A stretch of DNA of 64,000 nucleotides from Levilactobacillus koreensis JCM 16448 (GCF_001435525.1 NZ_AZDP01000118.1:13812-77811); one strand, 5' to 3'; shown: positions 44,499 to 55,717, counted from the stretch's first letter. Made by a program: numbers and translations. The notes: generated from the letters alone by a model not told the origin.

Positions 44499-45302
44499 TT
44501 ACCGCTGATGTTGGGGTAATTTCGTCGGGTGTTCGGGGTCCTCCCCCTGATAATAGACGTGTTTGAGATATAAGCCCGCCGCCGCGACCGTTCTTCTGGC
44601 CTGCCGCCGATCCTTAACCTCGTACAGTCGTAAAATATCATGAACTGGTCGGGTGCCAGCCCCGATTTCAACCAGCACACCAACCATGATACGGACCTGG
44701 TTGTACATGAAACCGTTACCGTAAAATTCAAAGACCAACTCGTGGTTTGCTTCATCAATATGGCAGGTGGCTTCGTAGATGGTCCGCACGAACGTCCGCG
44801 TCTGCGCGCCGGATGCTACAAAACTCGTGTAATCGTGTTCCCCCACTAAGTCTTGTAGAGCCACGTTGATTTTTTTCAGGTCGACTGGAAATTTCCAATG
44901 CCCCGTATAGTTGCGCTTGAACGGATTGCGGAATTCGCCCATATCCATCCGGTACAGGTAGCGCTTGCCGGACACGTCATACCGTGCATGAAAGTCGGCA
45001 GCGACCTCCTCGACCTTCAAGACCTCCATATCCATCGGTAACATGCTGTTTAAGCCCTTGCGCATGTTCTCCGCGGGAATCAGGAAGGGAAAGTCGAAGT
45101 GGGCCACCTGCGCTAAGGCATGGACCCCTGCGTCGGTCCGCCCCGAGCCGTAGATGACGATGGCGGGCGTCGGGTTCTTCGCCATTTTATTGACGACTTT
45201 GGTCAAGACGCTCTCCACCGTCCGCTTGTTGGGTTGGCGCTGGAAGCCGGCAAAGTCGGTTCCATCATACATAAAAGTTACCTTGTAACGTTGCATCTGC
45301 AT
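44499..45302 (-). CDS. truA: tRNA pseudouridine(38-40) synthase
   Basis: TruA modifies the anticodon stem of many tRNAs. The protein shows YKVTFMYDGTDFAGFQRQPNKRT near its start, the catalytic GRTDAGVHAL near 55, KRYLYRMD near 110 and FVASGAQTRTFVRTIYEA near 150. I chose the ATG at 45302 (267 residues); an ATG at 45296 is better spaced from the GGAG (10 bases) and equally possible. It follows ecfT, whose stop lies 7 bases upstream. Confidence 0.96.
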   Translation of the reverse strand: MQMQRYKVTFMYDGTDFAGFQRQPNKRTVESVLTKVVNKMAKNPTPAIVIYGSGRTDAGVHALAQVAHFDFPFLIPAENMRKGLNSMLPMDMEVLKVEEVAADFHARYDVSGKRYLYRMDMGEFRNPFKRNYTGHWKFPVDLKKINVALQDLVGEHDYTSFVASGAQTRTFVRTIYEATCHIDEANHELVFEFYGNGFMYNQVRIMVGVLVEIGAGTRPVHDILRLYEVKDRRQARRTVAAAGLYLKHVYYQGEDPEHPTKLPQHQR

Positions 45303-45309
45303 CTCTCTC

Positions 45310-46110
45310 CTACCAGTGGCGACAAGCAAGTATCGCCGCAAATCCAATTAAAAATATTAACCAAGTGATCGTATCCCGTTTTTGCCAAGTTAAAATGCGG
45401 TACTGGCTGCGGTGCTCACTATCTTGATACCCCCGCGCCTCCATGGCTGTTGACAAGTCTTCGGCCCGGTTAAAGGCACTCATAAACAGCGGCACCATTA
45501 GTGGAATCAACGACTTGGCCTGTTTAAACAAGCCACCCTCGCCAAAATCCACACCTCGAGCGCGCTGCGCATTCATGATCTTCGTGGCTTCATCCATCAA
45601 CGTCGGCACGAACCGTAACGCGATCGATAGCATCATGGCCAACGTATCCACCGGCACGTGCACCCACCGTAACGGCTTCATCAGTGACGCCAAACCGGTC
45701 GCGATGTCCAGTGGCTGTGTCGATAGTGTCAGCAACGTCGAGAACATAATGATCAGCAAGAAGCGGATGAAAATGAACCCGGCGTTGACCAGTCCGAACT
45801 GAGTAATATTGATAAATGCCCAGTGAAAGTACGTCTGTCCGCCGACCGGGCTAAACAGCAGCTGTAAGATCACCGTAAAGACGATCAACCACAGTAACGG
45901 CCGAATACCTTTGAGGAAAAAGCCGAGACTGATTTTCGACGCGAGAATGGCGCCAATCGTAAAGGCAATCAGAATGGCATAACTCACTAAATTATTCGCT
46001 AAAAAGACCAGAATGATATAACAGAAGCTCAGCATGAGCTTGGCCCGTGGATCCAGTCGGTGGACTACCGAGTTCAACGGCAAGTACCGGCCAAAAATAA
46101 AACTAGACAT
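45310..46110 (-). CDS. ecfT: ECF transporter transmembrane subunit EcfT
   Basis: The 266-residue protein has five to six membrane segments and the two coupling-helix motifs of the family, seen as ARG at about residue 180 ([10 protein letters not shown]) and EARG near 230 (TAMEARGYQ). It joins the two ATPases encoded upstream to exchangeable vitamin-binding S components. Its start overlaps the ecfA2 stop by 8 bases. Confidence 0.97.
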   Translation of the reverse strand: MSSFIFGRYLPLNSVVHRLDPRAKLMLSFCYIILVFLANNLVSYAILIAFTIGAILASKISLGFFLKGIRPLLWLIVFTVILQLLFSPVGGQTYFHWAFINITQFGLVNAGFIFIRFLLIIMFSTLLTLSTQPLDIATGLASLMKPLRWVHVPVDTLAMMLSIALRFVPTLMDEATKIMNAQRARGVDFGEGGLFKQAKSLIPLMVPLFMSAFNRAEDLSTAMEARGYQDSEHRSQYRILTWQKRDTITWLIFLIGFAAILACRHW

Positions 46111-46975
46111 CGGCGGACCCCCTCTGTGGCCAGCGTGCGGCCAATTGGTCGGCCAGCTGCTCAGCAGTCAATGGCAATTGGTCCCACGCCACCCCTTTGG
46201 CCGCAAGTGCTTGGGCGAACCGCGCCGCCCGTGGCACATCCAGTTGATTGGCGCGTAACCAGTCGGGGTCTTGGAAGACCTCCTGGGGTGTACCAAATTT
46301 GACGAGCCGTCCCTGCCGCATGACGGCGACCTGTTCGGCATACTCGGCCACGTCCTCCATCTGATGGGTGACCAACACGATGGTCAGTCCCTGCTCCCGA
46401 TGCAACTGGTCAAAAAGCGTCATCATTTCCTCGCGACCACGCGGATCAAGTCCGGCGGTCGGTTCATCGAGGACGAGTACCTGGGGCCGCATCGCCAGTA
46501 CACCGGCAATAGCGACCCGCCGCATTTGTCCGCCGGAAAGTTCAAACGGCGACCGATCGGCGAAACTGCTGCCGAGACCCACCGTCGTCAACATTTCATC
46601 GGCTAATTGATTGGCGTCGGTCTCATTCATGCCAAAGTTCTGCGGTCCAAACGCAATATCCTTGCGAATGGTCTCCTCAAATAGCTGGCTCTCTGGAAAC
46701 TGGAAGACCATGCCGACGTGTTGCCGTAATGGCTTGAGGTCAGCGTTAGTTGTCTTCGGGGTGATCGTAAAATCATCGACGTGAACGGTCCCGGAAGTTG
46801 GTTTCAACAGTGCGTTCAACTCCTGAATCAGCGTCGATTTGCCGCTCCCGGTATGGCCGATAATGGCCAGGTAGCCGTGATCTGGCACGTCAAAGGAAAC
46901 GTCGGTCAACGCGGTATTGGCCATGGGCGTCCCCGCCTGATACGTATAGGTTACGTGTTCGAAAGAGATTGCCAC
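46103..46975 (-). CDS. ecfA2: ECF transporter ATPase EcfA2
   Basis: The protein has Walker [11 protein letters not shown] near 38, the Q-loop [10 protein letters not shown], the ABC signature [13 protein letters not shown] and Walker [14 protein letters not shown], then a switch histidine in VTHQMED. With EcfA1 it powers vitamin uptake by ECF transporters. I chose the GTG at 46975 (290 residues), 7 bases after GGAGG; the ATG at 46981 is only 1 base from that site. It overlaps the ecfA1 end. Confidence 0.96.
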   Translation of the reverse strand: MAISFEHVTYTYQAGTPMANTALTDVSFDVPDHGYLAIIGHTGSGKSTLIQELNALLKPTSGTVHVDDFTITPKTTNADLKPLRQHVGMVFQFPESQLFEETIRKDIAFGPQNFGMNETDANQLADEMLTTVGLGSSFADRSPFELSGGQMRRVAIAGVLAMRPQVLVLDEPTAGLDPRGREEMMTLFDQLHREQGLTIVLVTHQMEDVAEYAEQVAVMRQGRLVKFGTPQEVFQDPDWLRANQLDVPRAARFAQALAAKGVAWDQLPLTAEQLADQLAARWPQRGSADV

Positions 46976-47805
46976 AACCATGCCTCCATTTCCGCCGTGG
47001 TCAGATAGCCGTCCGGTGGTGTGATGCCCCGTTGTCGAAGGGCGGCCTGTAATTTCGATGTAAAAGGTAAGTCCAGTCCCAGTTGAACCAGGCGATCCCC
47101 CTGCGCAAAAATGGTGGCAGGGTCGGCCTCTTCAACTAATTGGCCATCGTCGATCGCCAGTACGCGGTCGGCATTGGCAGCCTCGTCGATGTCGTGAGTG
47201 ATGGAGATGACGGTCAAGTGCTGGTTGGTGCGTAACCGCCGGACTAGTTCGAGCATGTCGCGCCGCCCCTGGGGATCCAGCATGCTGGTGGCTTCATCTA
47301 AAATTAAAATGTCCGGCGCAATCGTCACGATGCCGGCCAAGGCCACCCGCTGCTTTTGCCCACCAGAAAGGGAACTGGGCTCACGATGGGCGAACTCGGT
47401 CATGCCGACTTCTTCAATGGCCGCTTGGACCCGTGGTACCATATCGGCACGGGCAATCTGCCGGTTCTCCAAACCAAAGGCGACGTCATCTTCAACGGTG
47501 GCGCCGACAAACTGGTTGTCAGGATTCTGGAAAATCATGCCAATCTTTTCACGGACCTGCCAAACGGTCTCAGGCGTCAATTTAATCCCACCAACCGTGA
47601 TGGTCCCTTCGGTGAATGGCAAGAGGCCGTCTAGCGACTTCGCTAACGTCGACTTGCCACTACCGTTATGACCGACGATGGCCAGCCACTCACCGGCCTG
47701 AACGGTGAAACTAACGTCGTTTAACGCGGGGCGCTGGTCGACGTCCTGCTCACCGTTCCGGTAGCGATACGATAGATGTGCGACTTCAATGATGTTTGCC
47801 ATCAT
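46951..47805 (-). CDS. ecfA1: ECF transporter ATPase EcfA1
   Basis: The 284-residue ATPase has Walker [15 protein letters not shown] near 43, the Q-loop [24 protein letters not shown] (which is characteristic of EcfA1), signature [13 protein letters not shown], Walker [14 protein letters not shown] and SITHDIDEA. It pairs with EcfA2. GGAG lies 7 bases before the ATG at 47805. The order ecfA1-ecfA2-ecfT-truA behind rplQ is the usual Lactobacillales one. Confidence 0.96.
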   Translation of the reverse strand: MMANIIEVAHLSYRYRNGEQDVDQRPALNDVSFTVQAGEWLAIVGHNGSGKSTLAKSLDGLLPFTEGTITVGGIKLTPETVWQVREKIGMIFQNPDNQFVGATVEDDVAFGLENRQIARADMVPRVQAAIEEVGMTEFAHREPSSLSGGQKQRVALAGIVTIAPDILILDEATSMLDPQGRRDMLELVRRLRTNQHLTVISITHDIDEAANADRVLAIDDGQLVEEADPATIFAQGDRLVQLGLDLPFTSKLQAALRQRGITPPDGYLTTAEMEAWLWQSLSNT

Positions 47806-47837
47806 CCGTCATCTCCTTACGCAAAATGTCACCGGTA

Positions 47838-47843
47838 ATTATA
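47838..47843 (-). promoter_or_regulatory. Extended -10 promoter of the ecf operon
   Basis: TGGTATAAT on the minus strand gives an extended -10 box 33 bases before ecfA1. The rest of the gap (47850-48120) holds CTGCGAC at 47891-47897 and 47944-47950 with one complementary GTCGCAG at 47924-47930, so two alternative stems are possible; I see no gene in it. Confidence 0.55.
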
Positions 47844-48123
47844 CCAAATATTCAGGCAAACCCGAAGTGTTCAGCAACAAATATATTCGCCTGCGACTGT
47901 CAGACGCCACACTGTGAGGACCGGTCGCAGCCTGTGAAGCGGCCTGCGACACAGTGGACAGTAACTTACAGAGAAATACAAATTTTCAATAGTCGTTGCA
48001 GTAGACCAAAATCCGAATCAAAGCAGCCCTAGTATCTGCAATGCGTCCAGCCGGATCCAATCTGTTTTCTATGGACACCACGATCACACGATACCTCACA
48101 GCGTGAACCAAAAAAAGAGTACA

Positions 48124-48161
48124 AAAAAATCACTAACAAACCAGCGGCGCTGAGGCGTTAG
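48124..48161 (-). terminator. Terminator of the S10-spc-alpha ribosomal operon
   Basis: CTAAC/GTTAG outer arms (48133-48137 and 48157-48161) enclose a tight CAGCG/CGCTG stem and are followed on the minus strand by seven Ts (48124-48130). It ends transcription after rplQ. Confidence 0.8.
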
Positions 48162-48294
48162 CCCCCATTCAAGCTAGACTCGGAAATTCCCCATCATCAT
48201 AGCGCTCTATACCACATGGTTCTAGTGATTAATTTAATGCTTATTTGTATCCCGTTTAAGGACGTGATTACTCCCGAAAACTGTTAACCAAAGA

Positions 48295-48678
48295 TTAGTC
48301 AACGAATTCCAAGATGGCCATAGCGGCACCATCACCGCGACGAGGCATCGTCTTTAAGATACGCGTGTAACCACCGTTACGGTCTGCGTACTTAGGTGCT
48401 AATTCACTGAATACCTTTTGCAATGCGCTGGTAACAACGACATCGTCGCCATCTTCCTTAACATCTGCAACAACGTTACGGATGAAAGCAGCAGCTTGCC
48501 GACGAGCATGTAAGTCGCCTTGCTTGCCCAAGGTAATCATTTGGTCAGCCGTCTTACGAACTTCCTTAGCGCGTGCTTCAGTCGTTTCGATGCGGCCGTT
48601 CAAAATTAAACTGGTAGTCAAATCGCGTAACAATGCACGACGTTGAGAACTAGTCCGTTGTAATTTACGGTAACTCAT
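48295..48678 (-). CDS. rplQ: 50S ribosomal protein L17
   Basis: The 127-residue protein starts [20 protein letters not shown] and ends [14 protein letters not shown], as in L17. It lies around the exit tunnel and is the last gene of the ribosomal operon. Confidence 0.98.
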   Translation of the reverse strand: MSYRKLQRTSSQRRALLRDLTTSLILNGRIETTEARAKEVRKTADQMITLGKQGDLHARRQAAAFIRNVVADVKEDGDDVVVTSALQKVFSELAPKYADRNGGYTRILKTMPRRGDGAAMAILEFVD

Positions 48679-48708
48679 AACCAGAAACCCTCCTTTGAGT
48701 GTCTAAAA

Positions 48709-49659
48709 TTAGTCTTCCTTCCGAAGTGATAACCCTAAGTCGCTTAACTTAGCCTTAACTTCTTCAAGGGACTTGCGACCCAAGTTACGAACCTTCATCA
48801 TGTCTGCTTCGGTCTTATTAGTCAATTCCTGAACCGTGTTGATACCAGCACGCTTCAAACAGTTGTAAGAACGGACGGACAAGTCGAGCTCTTCGATGGT
48901 CATCTCAAGCATCTTTTCCTTGTGAGTCTCTTCCTTTTCAACCATGATTTCCGCATTCTTAGCTTCGTCGGTCAAGTCGACAAACATAGCCAGATGTTCG
49001 GTCAAGATCTTAGCAGCCAGAGCAATGGCTTCGCTTGGATTAATTGAACCGTTTGTCCAAACATCCAGGGTCAATTTATCGTAGTCAGCCCGTTGGCCAA
49101 CCCGTGCATTCTCTACTTGGTAGTTAACCCGTTCGATTGGGGTGTAAATAGAATCTACGGCTAAGACACCAATTGGCATATCTGTGTTGCGAGTCTTATT
49201 CTCGTCAGCAGAAACATAACCACGGCCCTTATCCGCCGTCATCCGCATATGGAACGTTGCCCCATCCGCAACTGTAGCAATGTACAGATCTGGGTTCAAC
49301 ACATCGACGTCAGCGCCTGCGACAATGTCACCAGCGGTAACTTGAGCAGGACCCTTAACGTTGATCTCCATGGTTTCTTCTTGATCGTCAGAACCGTTAA
49401 GCTTCAACGCAATCTTCTTAACATTTAAGATGATTTGCGTGACATCTTCAACGACACCTTCGATAGTAGAAAATTCATGCAGAACCCCGTCGATTTGAAT
49501 GCTGGTAACAGCTGCACCAGGTAATGAAGAAAGCAAGATCCGCCGTAAGGAATTCCCTAGCGTTGTCCCGTAGCCACGTTCCAACGGTTCGACAATAAAC
49601 TTACCGTAGTTGCTGCTTTCGTCAATTTTATGAATGTTAGGCTTTTCAAATTCAATCAT
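48709..49659 (-). CDS. rpoA: DNA-directed RNA polymerase subunit alpha
   Basis: The 316-residue alpha subunit has an N-terminal assembly domain ([23 protein letters not shown] near 30-50), a flexible linker at about 230-245 and a C-terminal DNA-binding domain ([22 protein letters not shown], then [14 protein letters not shown]). Its place between rpsK and rplQ is normal. It ends with LGLSLRKED. Confidence 0.98.
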   Translation of the reverse strand: MIEFEKPNIHKIDESSNYGKFIVEPLERGYGTTLGNSLRRILLSSLPGAAVTSIQIDGVLHEFSTIEGVVEDVTQIILNVKKIALKLNGSDDQEETMEINVKGPAQVTAGDIVAGADVDVLNPDLYIATVADGATFHMRMTADKGRGYVSADENKTRNTDMPIGVLAVDSIYTPIERVNYQVENARVGQRADYDKLTLDVWTNGSINPSEAIALAAKILTEHLAMFVDLTDEAKNAEIMVEKEETHKEKMLEMTIEELDLSVRSYNCLKRAGINTVQELTNKTEADMMKVRNLGRKSLEEVKAKLSDLGLSLRKED

Positions 49660-49746
49660 TCTTATCGTTTACCCCTTTCAAACCGCGTTGAGCTCCTATA
49701 AGTCAATCCCATCATGAAGGTTGCCCTCATTAATGAAACGCTCACG

Positions 49747-50136
49747 TTAAACCCGACGGCGCTTTGGAGGACGAGTCCCATTATGAGGAACTGGGGTGAC
49801 ATCGCGAATAGCAGTAACTTCTACCCCAGTAGCTTGGATAGCACGGATAGCAGCTTCACGTCCTGAACCAGGACCCTTAACAGCAACTTCAACGGCTTTG
49901 ATACCATGTTCCATTGAAGCTTTAGCAGCGGCTTCAGCGGCCATTTGAGCAGCAAATGGCGTTGACTTCCGACTACCCTTGAATCCTAAGGCACCAGCAG
50001 ATGACCAAGCAATAGCGTTCCCTTGAACGTCAGTGATCATAACTAATGTGTTGTTAAACGTAGCATGAATGTGTGCAACGCCGGCCTCAATATTCTTTTT
50101 TACCCGACGCTTGCGACTAGTTTTTCTAGTAGCCAT
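49747..50136 (-). CDS. rpsK: 30S ribosomal protein S11
   Basis: The 129-residue protein shows [18 protein letters not shown] and ends [13 protein letters not shown]-like ([15 protein letters not shown]), the S11 platform protein near the mRNA exit. An 87-base gap to rpoA follows without a clear feature. Confidence 0.98.
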   Translation of the reverse strand: MATRKTSRKRRVKKNIEAGVAHIHATFNNTLVMITDVQGNAIAWSSAGALGFKGSRKSTPFAAQMAAEAAAKASMEHGIKAVEVAVKGPGSGREAAIRAIQATGVEVTAIRDVTPVPHNGTRPPKRRRV

Positions 50137-50153
50137 AAAGTTTTAACCCTCCT

Positions 50154-50519
50154 TTACTTCTTTCTACCGGCAACGGAAACGGCTTTACCCTTCCGAGTGC
50201 GGGCATTGTTTTTGGTATGTTGACCGCGAACAGGTAAACCCCGACGGTGACGCATCCCACGGTATGAACCGATTTCTTGCAAGTTCTTGATGTTCAGGCT
50301 AACTTCACGACGTAAGTCACCTTCAACCTTGTACTTGTCAACTTCGGCACGAATCTTGTCTTCTTGATCAGGTGTCATATCGCGAACCCGAACATCTTCT
50401 GCGACTCCAGCATCCGCAACAATCTTATGTGCGGTGTTGATACCAATACCAAAAATGTAAGTCAAACCGTAAGCGATTTTCTTATCACGTGGTAAATCCA
50501 CTCCAGCAATACGTGGCAT
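50154..50519 (-). CDS. rpsM: 30S ribosomal protein S13
   Basis: The 121-residue protein starts [20 protein letters not shown] and ends [20 protein letters not shown], as S13, which contacts the A- and P-site tRNAs in the small-subunit head. Confidence 0.98.
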   Translation of the reverse strand: MPRIAGVDLPRDKKIAYGLTYIFGIGINTAHKIVADAGVAEDVRVRDMTPDQEDKIRAEVDKYKVEGDLRREVSLNIKNLQEIGSYRGMRHRRGLPVRGQHTKNNARTRKGKAVSVAGRKK

Positions 50520-50544
50520 TTAATTGCACCTCCTATAAATTGAA

Positions 50545-50664
50545 TTACTTACCCTGGCGTTGTTTATGCTTAGGGTTAGCTGAGCAAATAACCATTACTC
50601 GGCCCTTACGCTTGATAACCTTGCAGTGTTCGCACATTGGCTTAACTGATGGTCTTACTTTCAT
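50545..50664 (-). CDS. rpmJ: 50S ribosomal protein L36
   Basis: This 39-residue gene begins [19 protein letters not shown] and ends KHKQRQGK. It carries the zinc-binding CxxC ... C ... H set, so it is the C+ form that needs zinc. It sits between infA and rpsM as expected. Confidence 0.97.
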   Translation of the reverse strand: MKVRPSVKPMCEHCKVIKRKGRVMVICSANPKHKQRQGK

Positions 50665-50692
50665 GAATATCCCTCCTACATCTGTCTAGCCG

Positions 50693-50911
50693 TTACTTAA
50701 AGCGATAAGTAATCCGGCCTTTAGACAAGTCATACGGTGACATTTCAACAGTTACTCGATCACCAGGCAGAATCCGGATGTAATGCATCCGAATCTTACC
50801 GGAGACGTGAGCGAGAATCTCATGACCGTTTTCTAATTCGACCCGAAACATCGCGTTGGGTAATGTTTCGGTAACTTTACCTTCGACTTCGATGACATCG
50901 CTTTTCGCCAC
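50693..50911 (-). CDS. infA: Translation initiation factor IF-1
   Basis: The 72-residue OB-fold protein begins [20 protein letters not shown] and ends [14 protein letters not shown]-1 blocks the A site during initiation. It follows adk; the map gene found between them in Bacillus is absent. Confidence 0.98.
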   Translation of the reverse strand: MAKSDVIEVEGKVTETLPNAMFRVELENGHEILAHVSGKIRMHYIRILPGDRVTVEMSPYDLSKGRITYRFK

Positions 50912-51032
50912 GAAAGTACCTCCCTTTTTCTTGCGTGTAAACTACACGTAAAAGCAGTAGGAACAAGAACTTTGCTCCCACCTAGCACCTGTGAATCGCG
51001 ACAGCGCGCCATTTACAGGCTAAACCTGAATA

Positions 51033-51061
51033 AGTCTACCATATTTCTCGATAGTAAGCAA
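51033..51061 (-). promoter_or_regulatory. Possible internal promoter before infA
   Basis: On the minus strand TTGCTT (51056-51061), a 17-base spacer and TAGACT (51033-51038) lie in the 164-base gap after adk. It could add transcripts of infA, rpmJ, rpsM, rpsK, rpoA and rplQ. A short CGTGTA/TACACG palindrome is nearby at about 50935-50950. Confidence 0.4.
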
Positions 51062-51075
51062 GAACTTAGCGCAGA

Positions 51076-51735
51076 CTACAAGCTCTTAAGGATCTTTTCG
51101 ATGTCGACGTACACGTCATCGATGTCACGGTCACCATCAACAGTGAACAACAAGTCCTTCTTGGTGTAGTAATCAACCAGCGGTGTATTCATTTTCAGAT
51201 TAACCGCCAAACGATTCTTCACCGTTTCAGGCTTGTCGTCCTCACGTTGATAGAAGTCATGACTACCACAGACATCACACGTACCTTCAACTTTAGGCTG
51301 CTTGTACAGCTTATGGTAAGTTGCACCACAGTTGCGGCAAATGTAACGACCAGAAAGGCGTTCTACCAAGACGTCTGGTTCAACGTGAATATTGATCACG
51401 GCGTTGATGGTCCGATCCAGTTCTGGGCCAAAAGCGTCTAACGCTTCGGCTTGAACAATGGAGCGGGGAAATCCATCTAACATGAACCCATCTTTGGTGT
51501 CAGCTTGGGCTAACCGGTCGCGAACAATTCCGTTCGTAACTTCGTCCGGTACCAATTCACCTTTGTCGATAAATTTCTTCGCAGCCAATCCCATTTCAGT
51601 TTCGTTCTTCATCGCTTCACGGAAGATGTCTCCCGTAGAAATATGCGGTAAATGGAACTCCTTGATAATCTTTTCGGCTTGAGTCCCTTTACCGGCACCC
51701 GGTAGACCCATGAGAATTAAATTCATAGCTGTCAT
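51076..51735 (-). CDS. adk: Adenylate kinase
   Basis: Adk interconverts ATP + AMP and 2 ADP. The 219-residue long form has the P-loop [12 protein letters not shown], the AMP site DGFPRS and a zinc-type lid with CRNC near 130 and CDVC near 150. The ATG at 51735 has GGAG 7 bases upstream. It lies between secY and infA as in other Firmicutes. Confidence 0.97.
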   Translation of the reverse strand: MTAMNLILMGLPGAGKGTQAEKIIKEFHLPHISTGDIFREAMKNETEMGLAAKKFIDKGELVPDEVTNGIVRDRLAQADTKDGFMLDGFPRSIVQAEALDAFGPELDRTINAVINIHVEPDVLVERLSGRYICRNCGATYHKLYKQPKVEGTCDVCGSHDFYQREDDKPETVKNRLAVNLKMNTPLVDYYTKKDLLFTVDGDRDIDDVYVDIEKILKSL

Positions 51736-51815
51736 GTTCGTTCTCCTTATTCGAAAATTTACCCGAAAAACACAAGCAGGTGTGCTAAAAGATCAACACA
51801 CCCGCTGGAAACTCA

Positions 51816-53126
51816 TTAAGCTGGTTCTGGATCTTGGATAAAGCCAACGTATTCGCGCTTCATCATCAATCCGTCAACTTGCCGCATGGTTTCGATAGCC
51901 ACACCAACGACGATTAAGAGGCTGGTACCACCTAAACCAATTGACTCATCTAAGTCCCAAAGGTTTTGGGCTAATAACGGAATCAAGGAAATGAATCCAA
52001 GGAAGAGCGCACCCACAGTGCTGAGGCGCATCAACAAGCTGGAAACATATGATTGTGTTTCGTGACCAGGCCAAACACCAGGAATGTAGCTCCCCTGCTT
52101 TTGCAGGTTCTCAGCTAACTTTTCTGGGTTAACTTGCACGAACGCATAGAAGAACGTGAACACAACGATCAGAACGGTGTACAAAATGGCGCCATCGACC
52201 GTTTGCATGTTAAAGACGTCCGTCAGTGTTTGATACCAGGCATCTTGAGAGTGGGTGTTTTGGAACGCCATCAGAATAGTCTGTGGCGTCGCAATAAACG
52301 AACTCGCGAAGATAACTGGGATAACACCGGCAACGTTGACCTTTAATGGAAGGTAGCTACTATCTGGTGAACCAGATACTCGCCGGGTGTATTGAATTGG
52401 GACCCGCCGTTCCGCTTGTTGAACCCACGTAGTGAAGGTCACAATAATCAGAACTAACACGATCAAACCAAGAATAAACAGTACACTCTTCCATAAAGTC
52501 CCTTTATCAGCGTCGATAAAGTAAGTTTGGTAAAGTTGGTAAACAGATTTTGGTGTCCGAGCAATGATACCCGCGAAGATAATCATTGAAATCCCGTTAC
52601 CAAGACCCCGGTCGGTAATCATATCACCCATCCAAGTGGTTAACATCGTCCCACCAGTCAGGATTAACCCGATTGACAGGTAAGTGGTAACACTTGGGTT
52701 TTGGACCAATTTTAGTGAACTTAAAGCACTAAAACCAGCCGTGATCCCGATGGACTGAACGAAGGCTAATGCAATCGCTAAGTACCGCGTTGCCTGGTTC
52801 AACTTCCGCCGACCAACGTCCCCTTGCTTGCTCCATTCAACGAAGCGCGGAACGATGTCCATTTGCAGCAATTGAATAACGATTTGTGCAGTGATGTAAG
52901 GTGAAACCCCCATCGCGAAGATGGAATAGTTGGTTAACCCACCACCACTGAAGGTATCTAAAATACTAACCAATCCAGAAGACGCAACGCTTTGAAGTGC
53001 CTTTGCGTTAATGCCGGGGACGGTAATATAAGTACCCAACCGAAAGACAATCAAAACCAATAGAGTAAAGAGAATCTTTTTACGAATGTCTTTAATCTTA
53101 AAGGCGTTTTTCAAGCTTGATAGCAT
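51816..53126 (-). CDS. secY: Preprotein translocase channel subunit SecY
   Basis: The 436-residue protein has ten membrane segments with the plug region GLVSILDTFSGGGLTNYSIFAMGVSPYITAQI split near residues 50-85 and the cytosolic loops AERRVPIQYTRR and PVIFASSF. It forms the protein-export channel with SecE and SecG. It overlaps the rplO stop by 1 base. Confidence 0.98.
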   Translation of the reverse strand: MLSSLKNAFKIKDIRKKILFTLLVLIVFRLGTYITVPGINAKALQSVASSGLVSILDTFSGGGLTNYSIFAMGVSPYITAQIVIQLLQMDIVPRFVEWSKQGDVGRRKLNQATRYLAIALAFVQSIGITAGFSALSSLKLVQNPSVTTYLSIGLILTGGTMLTTWMGDMITDRGLGNGISMIIFAGIIARTPKSVYQLYQTYFIDADKGTLWKSVLFILGLIVLVLIIVTFTTWVQQAERRVPIQYTRRVSGSPDSSYLPLKVNVAGVIPVIFASSFIATPQTILMAFQNTHSQDAWYQTLTDVFNMQTVDGAILYTVLIVVFTFFYAFVQVNPEKLAENLQKQGSYIPGVWPGHETQSYVSSLLMRLSTVGALFLGFISLIPLLAQNLWDLDESIGLGGTSLLIVVGVAIETMRQVDGLMMKREYVGFIQDPEPA

Positions 53127-53560
53127 TAAATCACCTCAGTCTTACCACCAGCAGCTACGATGGCTTCAGCAGCTGACTTGGAGAATTTAGCGGCCTTAAC
53201 CGTCAACTTCTTCGTTAACTCACCGTTACCTAAGATCTTAATACCGGCCTTTTCGTTCTTGACGATGCCAGCTTCGATTAAGGCAGCTGGTGTAACTTCA
53301 GCACCATCATCAAAGACGTTCAAAGCAGCCAAGTTTACGACAGCAAATTCCTTACGGTTAATGTTGGTAAACCCACGCTTTGGAATACGACGGTACAGTG
53401 GCATTTGGCCACCTTCAAAACCCAAACGAGTCTTGCTACGAGCCTTTTGACCTTTTTGGCCACGACCAGCAGTCTTACCGTTACCAGATGAATCGCCACG
53501 GCCAACTCGGTTACGAACCTTCCGTGAGCCTTCAGCAGGTTTTAGTTCATTCAACTTCAT
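53126..53560 (-). CDS. rplO: 50S ribosomal protein L15
   Basis: The 144-residue protein begins [21 protein letters not shown] and contains the glycine-rich GQKGQKARS region. I chose the ATG at 53560, 11 bases after GGAGG; an in-frame GTG at 53572 is part of the ribosome binding site. Confidence 0.98.
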   Translation of the reverse strand: MKLNELKPAEGSRKVRNRVGRGDSSGNGKTAGRGQKGQKARSKTRLGFEGGQMPLYRRIPKRGFTNINRKEFAVVNLAALNVFDDGAEVTPAALIEAGIVKNEKAGIKILGNGELTKKLTVKAAKFSKSAAEAIVAAGGKTEVI

Positions 53561-53595
53561 GCTATTGCGCACCTCCTTATTTAATGATATGTGTA

Positions 53596-53778
53596 TTACT
53601 TAACTTCTTCAACCTTAATCAAGTGTGCGATTTGGAAAAGCGCACCGCGGGTAGCTTCGTTATCCGGTTGCATAACCGTGCTGTTAACACGATGTAAACC
53701 TAAAGCTTCCACAATCTTCCGCTGTTTAGGGAGGCGGTGAGCAGCACTATGGATTAAAGTAACTTTTAATTGAGCCAT
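53596..53778 (-). CDS. rpmD: 50S ribosomal protein L30
   Basis: The 60-residue protein ([20 protein letters not shown] ... GLHRVNSTV) is the short bacterial L30 between rpsE and rplO. Confidence 0.98.
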   Translation of the reverse strand: MAQLKVTLIHSAAHRLPKQRKIVEALGLHRVNSTVMQPDNEATRGALFQIAHLIKVEEVK

Positions 53779-53792
53779 TTTAAAACCCCTCC

Positions 53793-54296
53793 TTATTCAG
53801 CTAAGTGTTGAAGAGAGACACCACGGAGAGCGGCAACTTCTTCAGCACGCTTCAACTGAGCCAAGCCAGCAAAAGTGGCCCGAACAGCGTTGACCGGCGT
53901 GTTAGAACCTAAACGCTTGGAAGTAACGTCAGCAACCCCAGCTAATTCCATGACGGAACGAACTGAACCACCAGCGGTAACCCCAGAACCTTCAGCAGCG
54001 GGCTTGAGTAAGATCTTACCCCCACCGTATGAACCGAGGACTTCGTGAGGAATAGTCGTTCCCACGATAGGAACTTCGATCAGGTTCTTACGAGCAGCTT
54101 CAACGGCCTTACGAATAGCTTCTGGGACTTCTTGTGCTTTACCAGTACCAAAGCCAACGTGACCGTTCTTGTCGCCGACAATTACAAGCGCAGCGAACCG
54201 CAGACGACGGCCACCTTTTACAACCTTGGTAATCCGGTTGATAGCAACAACGTTGTCTTCGAGTTCTAACTTGTCGGGATCAATAAATTTTGCCAT
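53793..54296 (-). CDS. rpsE: 30S ribosomal protein S5
   Basis: The 167-residue protein shows [21 protein letters not shown] and [10 protein letters not shown]-like [20 protein letters not shown], the S5 signatures for decoding fidelity. It follows rplR by 22 bases. Confidence 0.98.
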   Translation of the reverse strand: MAKFIDPDKLELEDNVVAINRITKVVKGGRRLRFAALVIVGDKNGHVGFGTGKAQEVPEAIRKAVEAARKNLIEVPIVGTTIPHEVLGSYGGGKILLKPAAEGSGVTAGGSVRSVMELAGVADVTSKRLGSNTPVNAVRATFAGLAQLKRAEEVAALRGVSLQHLAE

Positions 54297-54318
54297 GTGT
54301 GGTTATTCCTCCTTACTC

Positions 54319-54675
54319 TTAAAATTTAAGCCCGTTTTCGCGAGCAGCTTCTGCCAATGCTTGAACACGGCCATGGTACAAATACCCGCCACGATCGAAC
54401 ACAACATCGCTAACATTTTTTTCGACAGCACGCTTTGCAACTAACTCACCAACGCCTTTAGCTTGGTCAGTCTTGTTGTCGCCACTTACTTCGCTATCTA
54501 ACGTCGAGGCACTAACAAGTGTAACACCCGCTACGTCATCAATAATTTGAGCGTAGATGTTTTTGTTAGAGCGGAATACGTTTAAGCGTGGGCGTTCAGC
54601 AGTTCCAGAAATTTTGTTCCGGACACGCATATGACGCTTTTGACGTGTCTTGTTCTTATCTGGTTTCGTAATCAA
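54319..54675 (-). CDS. rplR: 50S ribosomal protein L18
   Basis: L18 binds 5S rRNA. The 118-residue protein begins [20 protein letters not shown] and ends [14 protein letters not shown] chose the TTG at 54675, 6 bases after AGAGGTG; the in-frame GTG at 54684 is part of that site. The resulting length is that of other L18 proteins. Confidence 0.96.
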   Translation of the reverse strand: MITKPDKNKTRQKRHMRVRNKISGTAERPRLNVFRSNKNIYAQIIDDVAGVTLVSASTLDSEVSGDNKTDQAKGVGELVAKRAVEKNVSDVVFDRGGYLYHGRVQALAEAARENGLKF

Positions 54676-54718
54676 AATAGTCACCTCTTTGTAAAATTAT
54701 CAGCACTAAGCTGCGATA

Positions 54719-55255
54719 CTACTTACCGGTCTTACCTTCACGAATACGAACGAATTCGTTTTCGTAACGGATACCCTTACCTTTGTAAGGTTCTGGTGAA
54801 CGAACGGCACGAACTTCAGCAGCGAAGTCACCGACTTCTTGCTTGCTGATACCGGAAATATTGATAGTGGTGTTATCTGGAACCTTAACTTCCAAGGTTT
54901 CAGGAACAGCCATTTCAACAGGGTTGGAGTAACCAACGCTCAATACCAGGGTCTTACCCTTAGCTTGAACACGGTAACCAACACCGACCAGCTTCAAGGT
55001 CTTAGCAAAGCCATTGACAACACCTTCAACCATGTTGTTCAAGTTAGCCCGTTGCGTACCATGCATGGCACGTGTCTTGTTGTTGTTATCTGGACGATCG
55101 AAGTCAACAGCACCATCACTAATTTTCATAGAAATGATATCGGAGAACGTCCGGGTTAAAGAACCCTTAGGACCCTTGACCGTTACTTGATTGCCATCGC
55201 GTTTAACTTCAACGCCGGCTGGGACGTTGACAGTTTTATAACCAATACGACTCAC
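54719..55255 (-). CDS. rplF: 50S ribosomal protein L6
   Basis: The 178-residue protein has [20 protein letters not shown] at the start, [20 protein letters not shown] in the middle and [16 protein letters not shown] at the end, as L6, near the sarcin-ricin loop. Confidence 0.98.
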   Translation of the reverse strand: MSRIGYKTVNVPAGVEVKRDGNQVTVKGPKGSLTRTFSDIISMKISDGAVDFDRPDNNNKTRAMHGTQRANLNNMVEGVVNGFAKTLKLVGVGYRVQAKGKTLVLSVGYSNPVEMAVPETLEVKVPDNTTINISGISKQEVGDFAAEVRAVRSPEPYKGKGIRYENEFVRIREGKTGK

Positions 55256-55285
55256 TGAAAGGCACCTCCTATCTTCTTAAAAGTT

Positions 55286-55684
55286 TTACCAAACGTAGGC
55301 GAGAACTTCGCCACCGATTTTCTTGGCCCGCGCTTCTTTATCAGTAATTACACCTTCAGAGGTGGAGATAATGGCGATACCTAAACCGTTCAATACCTTT
55401 GGTACAGCGTCGGCTTTAACGTATGAACGCAAGCCGGGCTTAGAAATACGCTTCAAACCACTGATAACACGTTGGTTGTCTTTGCCGTACTTGAGGAATA
55501 CGCGGATGATGCCTTGCTTGTCATCATCGATGTATTCAACGTTACGGATGAAACCTTCGCGCTTCAGGATTTCAGCGATGTCACGTTTAATTGTTGATGC
55601 AGGAACTTCGAGTGATTCGTGACGAACCATGTTGGCGTTACGAATCCGCGTCAAGAAGTCTGCAATAGGATCAGTCATGGACAT
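55286..55684 (-). CDS. rpsH: 30S ribosomal protein S8
   Basis: The 132-residue protein has [16 protein letters not shown] near its start and [20 protein letters not shown] at the end. GGGAGGG lies 9 bases before the ATG at 55684; an ATG at 55678 is possible. Confidence 0.98.
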   Translation of the reverse strand: MSMTDPIADFLTRIRNANMVRHESLEVPASTIKRDIAEILKREGFIRNVEYIDDDKQGIIRVFLKYGKDNQRVISGLKRISKPGLRSYVKADAVPKVLNGLGIAIISTSEGVITDKEARAKKIGGEVLAYVW

Positions 55685-55717
55685 TAACGATTTCCCTCCC
55701 TTTGTTTAAAATTCAGT

